NCBI RefSeq assembly: GCF_017876095.1
Contig: NZ_JAGINM010000009.1
Location: forward strand, 186,001-250,000
Direction: 5' to 3'
From: Azospirillum agricola
GTDB lineage: Bacteria; Pseudomonadota; Alphaproteobacteria; Azospirillales; Azospirillaceae
DNA length: 64,000 nucleotides
Below the pieces are notes generated by a model, which was not told where the DNA came from, made no database searches, and saw nothing but the letters and a program-made list of their open reading frames with translations. Below, piece after piece: positions 62,161 through 64,000 of the stretch; position 1 is the first letter of the stretch, and each line of letters starts with the position of its first letter. Both the position numbers and the translations under genes were made by a program.

Positions 62161-62900
62161 CGGCGCAGCCCCTCGGCGAAGGCGCACAGCCCCCACAACG
62201 CCACCGCCAGCAGCAGGGCGGGGGGCGCCAGCGCCAGCCCGTCGCCCAGCCGCGCCGCCAGCCCGACCGAGCCGCCCCAGCTTCCGACCGGCGCCGGCAG
62301 GCCGAGGCCGAGCAGGCTGGCGAAGCTCTCCGCCGCCAGGGCGCGGGGCAGGGCGAGCGCGCCGGCCGCCAGCAGCGGGCGCCGCGCGTTGGGGATCAGG
62401 TGGCGGCGCAGGATCGTCCCCTCCGACAGCCCGGCGGCGCGGGCGGCGGTCAGGAACTCGCGGCGCATCAGGGCGCGCAGCTCGGCGTGGGCGAGGGCGG
62501 CGACCGCCGGGGCGGTGGCGGCGGCGACGGTCGCCGCCAGCAGCCCGACGCCGCCGCCGGCCAGACCGGCGGCGAGCGGCACCAGCAGGATCAGCGGCAG
62601 CGCCAGCAGCCGGTTGGCGGCGTCCATCATCCGGCGCTCGGCGCGCTGGCCGAGCGCGCTGGCGGCGATGGCCCAGCCCAGCCCCAGCGCGGCGCCGAGC
62701 AGCCCGGCCAGCAGGGCGAAGGACAGGCTGCCGCGCCCATCGAGCAGGGCGGCGACCACCGGGTCGGCGTCGTGGCGGCGGATGACGGACCCGTCCGCCA
62801 TCAGCGGCGCCACGGTGCAGGCCAGCGCCAGCCCGGCCAGCACGGCCATAGCGGCGGCGGCGCGTCCGCCGTTCCGGGAATCGGGATCGCCGAGGGTCAT
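62157..62900 (-). CDS. ABC permease, DppC-like
   Basis: Protein of 247 residues with about five helices and the EAA loop REFLTAARAAGLSEGTILRR followed by HLIPNA, characteristic of peptide/nickel permeases. It is shorter than typical DppC (around 290-300 residues), lacking part of the N-terminal region. It couples to the two-domain ATPase by a GTGA overlap. The other permease gene lies 43 bp upstream. Confidence 0.87.
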   Translation of the reverse strand: MTLGDPDSRNGGRAAAAMAVLAGLALACTVAPLMADGSVIRRHDADPVVAALLDGRGSLSFALLAGLLGAALGLGWAIAASALGQRAERRMMDAANRLLALPLILLVPLAAGLAGGGVGLLAATVAAATAPAVAALAHAELRALMRREFLTAARAAGLSEGTILRRHLIPNARRPLLAAGALALPRALAAESFASLLGLGLPAPVGSWGGSVGLAARLGDGLALAPPALLLAVALWGLCAFAEGLRR

Positions 62901-62943
62901 CGCGCCGTCCGGTCGCTCAATGGGTCGCTCGATGGCTGGCGGT

Positions 62944-63705
62944 TCAACGGCGGATCCCGCGGTTGTCGGCCCAGCGGTTGTCGGCCCAGTCGCGGGCGAT
63001 CGCGCCCAGCGCCGTCAGGAAGGCGGTCAGCCCGCACAGCCCGCACAGCGCGGGAAGCACGCCGGCCACCGAGCCGTTGCGGGCGGCGTCGATCATCAGC
63101 GCGCCGGCCCCCGGCAGGGCGAGCAGGCTCTCCAGCGCGACCGTGCCGACGAGCCCCGCCAGCACGGCGTTCTGGAAACCGCCCAGCGCCGGGGCGATGG
63201 CCGCCGGGAGCGCATGGCCGCGCAGCACCGTGCGCTCGTCCAGCCCGAAGCCCTGGGCGGTCAGCAGGGCGCCACCGCCCAACGCGCCGCCCAGCGCCTG
63301 CTCCATCGCCGGGCGGGCCAGCCGGGCGGCCTGGCAGGCGGCGGGCAGGGCGAGCGCCGTCCAGCCGAGCGGGGCGGCGGAGGCGCCGGCGCGCACCGCC
63401 AGGGCGGCGACGGCGGCGAGCAGGAATCCGGGGAGCGTCGGCCCGGCGGCGGCGAGCAGCCGCCCGAGCCGTCCGGCGGCCGACGCCGGAGCCAGCCCGG
63501 CCCAGGCCCCGGCCAGCGCGCCGACGGCGGTGCCGACCGCGAGCGCCGGCAGGACCAGCAGCAGGGTGAGGGCGAGCGCCACGAGCAGGCCGAGGGCGCC
63601 GCCGGCCTCCGGCCCCGGCATGGCGGCGAGCGCCAGCCCGGCGGCGACCGGCAGGAGGGTGGCGGGCAGGGCTTCGGTCAGACGGCGGAGGGCGTAACGC
63701 GGCAT
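62944..63705 (-). CDS. ABC permease, DppB-like
   Basis: Protein of 253 residues starting MPRYALRRLTEALPATLLPV, the DppB-type N-terminal helix, and ending with helices around FLTALGAIARDW. The cytoplasmic EAA-like loop is LLTAQGFGLDERTVLRGHAL. Typical DppB proteins have over 300 residues, so this one is abridged. It is the first gene of the three-gene operon; no solute-binding protein gene is present in the window. Confidence 0.82.
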   Translation of the reverse strand: MPRYALRRLTEALPATLLPVAAGLALAAMPGPEAGGALGLLVALALTLLLVLPALAVGTAVGALAGAWAGLAPASAAGRLGRLLAAAGPTLPGFLLAAVAALAVRAGASAAPLGWTALALPAACQAARLARPAMEQALGGALGGGALLTAQGFGLDERTVLRGHALPAAIAPALGGFQNAVLAGLVGTVALESLLALPGAGALMIDAARNGSVAGVLPALCGLCGLTAFLTALGAIARDWADNRWADNRGIRR

Positions 63706-63874
63706 CGGGCGAGGCGTAGTCTTCCCACGGAGGCGACAGGCCGACCGTAAGCGCCCCGGCCCCGACGGGGCAACGAAATTGGGCGGCCGCTGTCCATTTC
63801 GGCGCGAATTTTCACGAAAGGTCAGGGGTAAGGAAGGAATCGCGTTCCCAGATGTTAAGGCGACAGACGCAGCC

Positions 63875-64000
63875 ATGACCGGTCCCTTGATGTTCGCCCA
63901 ACCGTCCGACCCGCTCCGCGATCCCCTCCGAGCCCCCGGCCCGTCGCTGGCCTGGGCGGCCGGAACACAGGCGGCCGGAGCCGGTGAGGGCGGGGCGCGC
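63875..64000 (+). CDS. Start of an unidentified protein (cut by window edge)
   Basis: The frame from ATG 63875 stays open for 42 codons to the window edge, starting MTGPLMFAQPSDPLRDPLRA and turning Ala/Gly-rich. An AAGG element lies upstream but at a long spacing; ATG 63890 is an alternative. Nothing more can be said without the rest. Confidence 0.35.
   Translation, partial: MTGPLMFAQPSDPLRDPLRAPGPSLAWAAGTQAAGAGEGGAR

Noticed and set aside
60529..63750. A 1073-codon open frame on the plus strand across the ABC transporter operon
   Set aside because: Low-complexity Arg/Gly/Gln translation opposite three recognisable genes.

Overview
The window is GC-rich, densely packed alphaproteobacterial chromosome. 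The strongest taxonomic clue is a PII-family gene that reads as GlnZ, lying between ubiH and a class I/II aminotransferase gene, an arrangement known from Azospirillum. An Azospirillum-like member of the Rhodospirillales is therefore likely; the species cannot be told from sequence reading alone. I see no rRNA or tRNA gene, no CRISPR array, no transposase and no phage structural gene, so this is mostly core chromosome with a few accessory genes.

Layout. 1-6.3 kb: cold-shock-like protein start, DUF1848, CheY-like regulator, grpE-hrcA, creatininase-family amidohydrolase, comM-type AAA ATPase, small helix-hairpin-helix protein. 6.3-9.8 kb: exported alpha/beta hydrolase, a cluster of very small genes leading to a MarR-type regulator, and a pyroglutamyl-peptidase homologue that lacks its catalytic Cys. 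9.8-20.4 kb: trpS, gshB, a SirB1-type protein, yraN and rsmI, then lppC on the other strand, then holA, lptE, leuS and a DUF3576 lipoprotein. 20.7-23.4 kb: two tandem porins. 23.5-31 kb: secreted hypothetical, YggS-type PLP protein, L,D-transpeptidase, ribA, an orphan glycosyltransferase half-domain, an OmpR-type regulator, a DUF2786-like protein, an MBL hydrolase. 31-38.4 kb: DUF882 lipoprotein, xthA, FAH-family hydrolase, MarR regulator, class I amidotransferase, HdeD-like protein, lolA, ubiH. 38.7-43.3 kb: glnZ, aminotransferase, ftsK. 43.4-47.2 kb: znuB-znuC and divergent znuA around a Zur-type palindrome, then dapB. 47.2-52.6 kb: HD-GYP response regulator, LysE exporter, GH17 membrane protein, fpr. 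52.9-55.9 kb: ShrA/RamB-type regulator divergent from aceA. 56.4-64 kb: DJ-1/PfpI-like protein without its Cys, a chemoreceptor, a PAS histidine kinase and a three-gene peptide/nickel-type ABC transporter whose ATPase is damaged in both halves.

Functional groupings: envelope biogenesis (lppC, lptE, lolA, L,D-transpeptidase, DUF882, ftsK), translation (trpS, leuS, rsmI), nitrogen sensing (glnZ), zinc uptake (znuABC) and the glyoxylate shunt with its probable regulator (shrA/aceA).

Most unusual: two nearly identical stand-alone modules of about 165 nt (10984-11148 on +, 43408-43577 on -). Each has a GC-rich hairpin with a conserved A-Y-T-G-G loop, a strong ribosome binding site, a 23-residue Leu-rich peptide gene (16 of 23 residues identical between copies) and a second hairpin after the stop. 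The stems differ in sequence but keep pairing, which is covariation, and the peptide codons show synonymous change. I do not recognise this module; a type I toxin-like or membrane-active peptide unit is one possibility.
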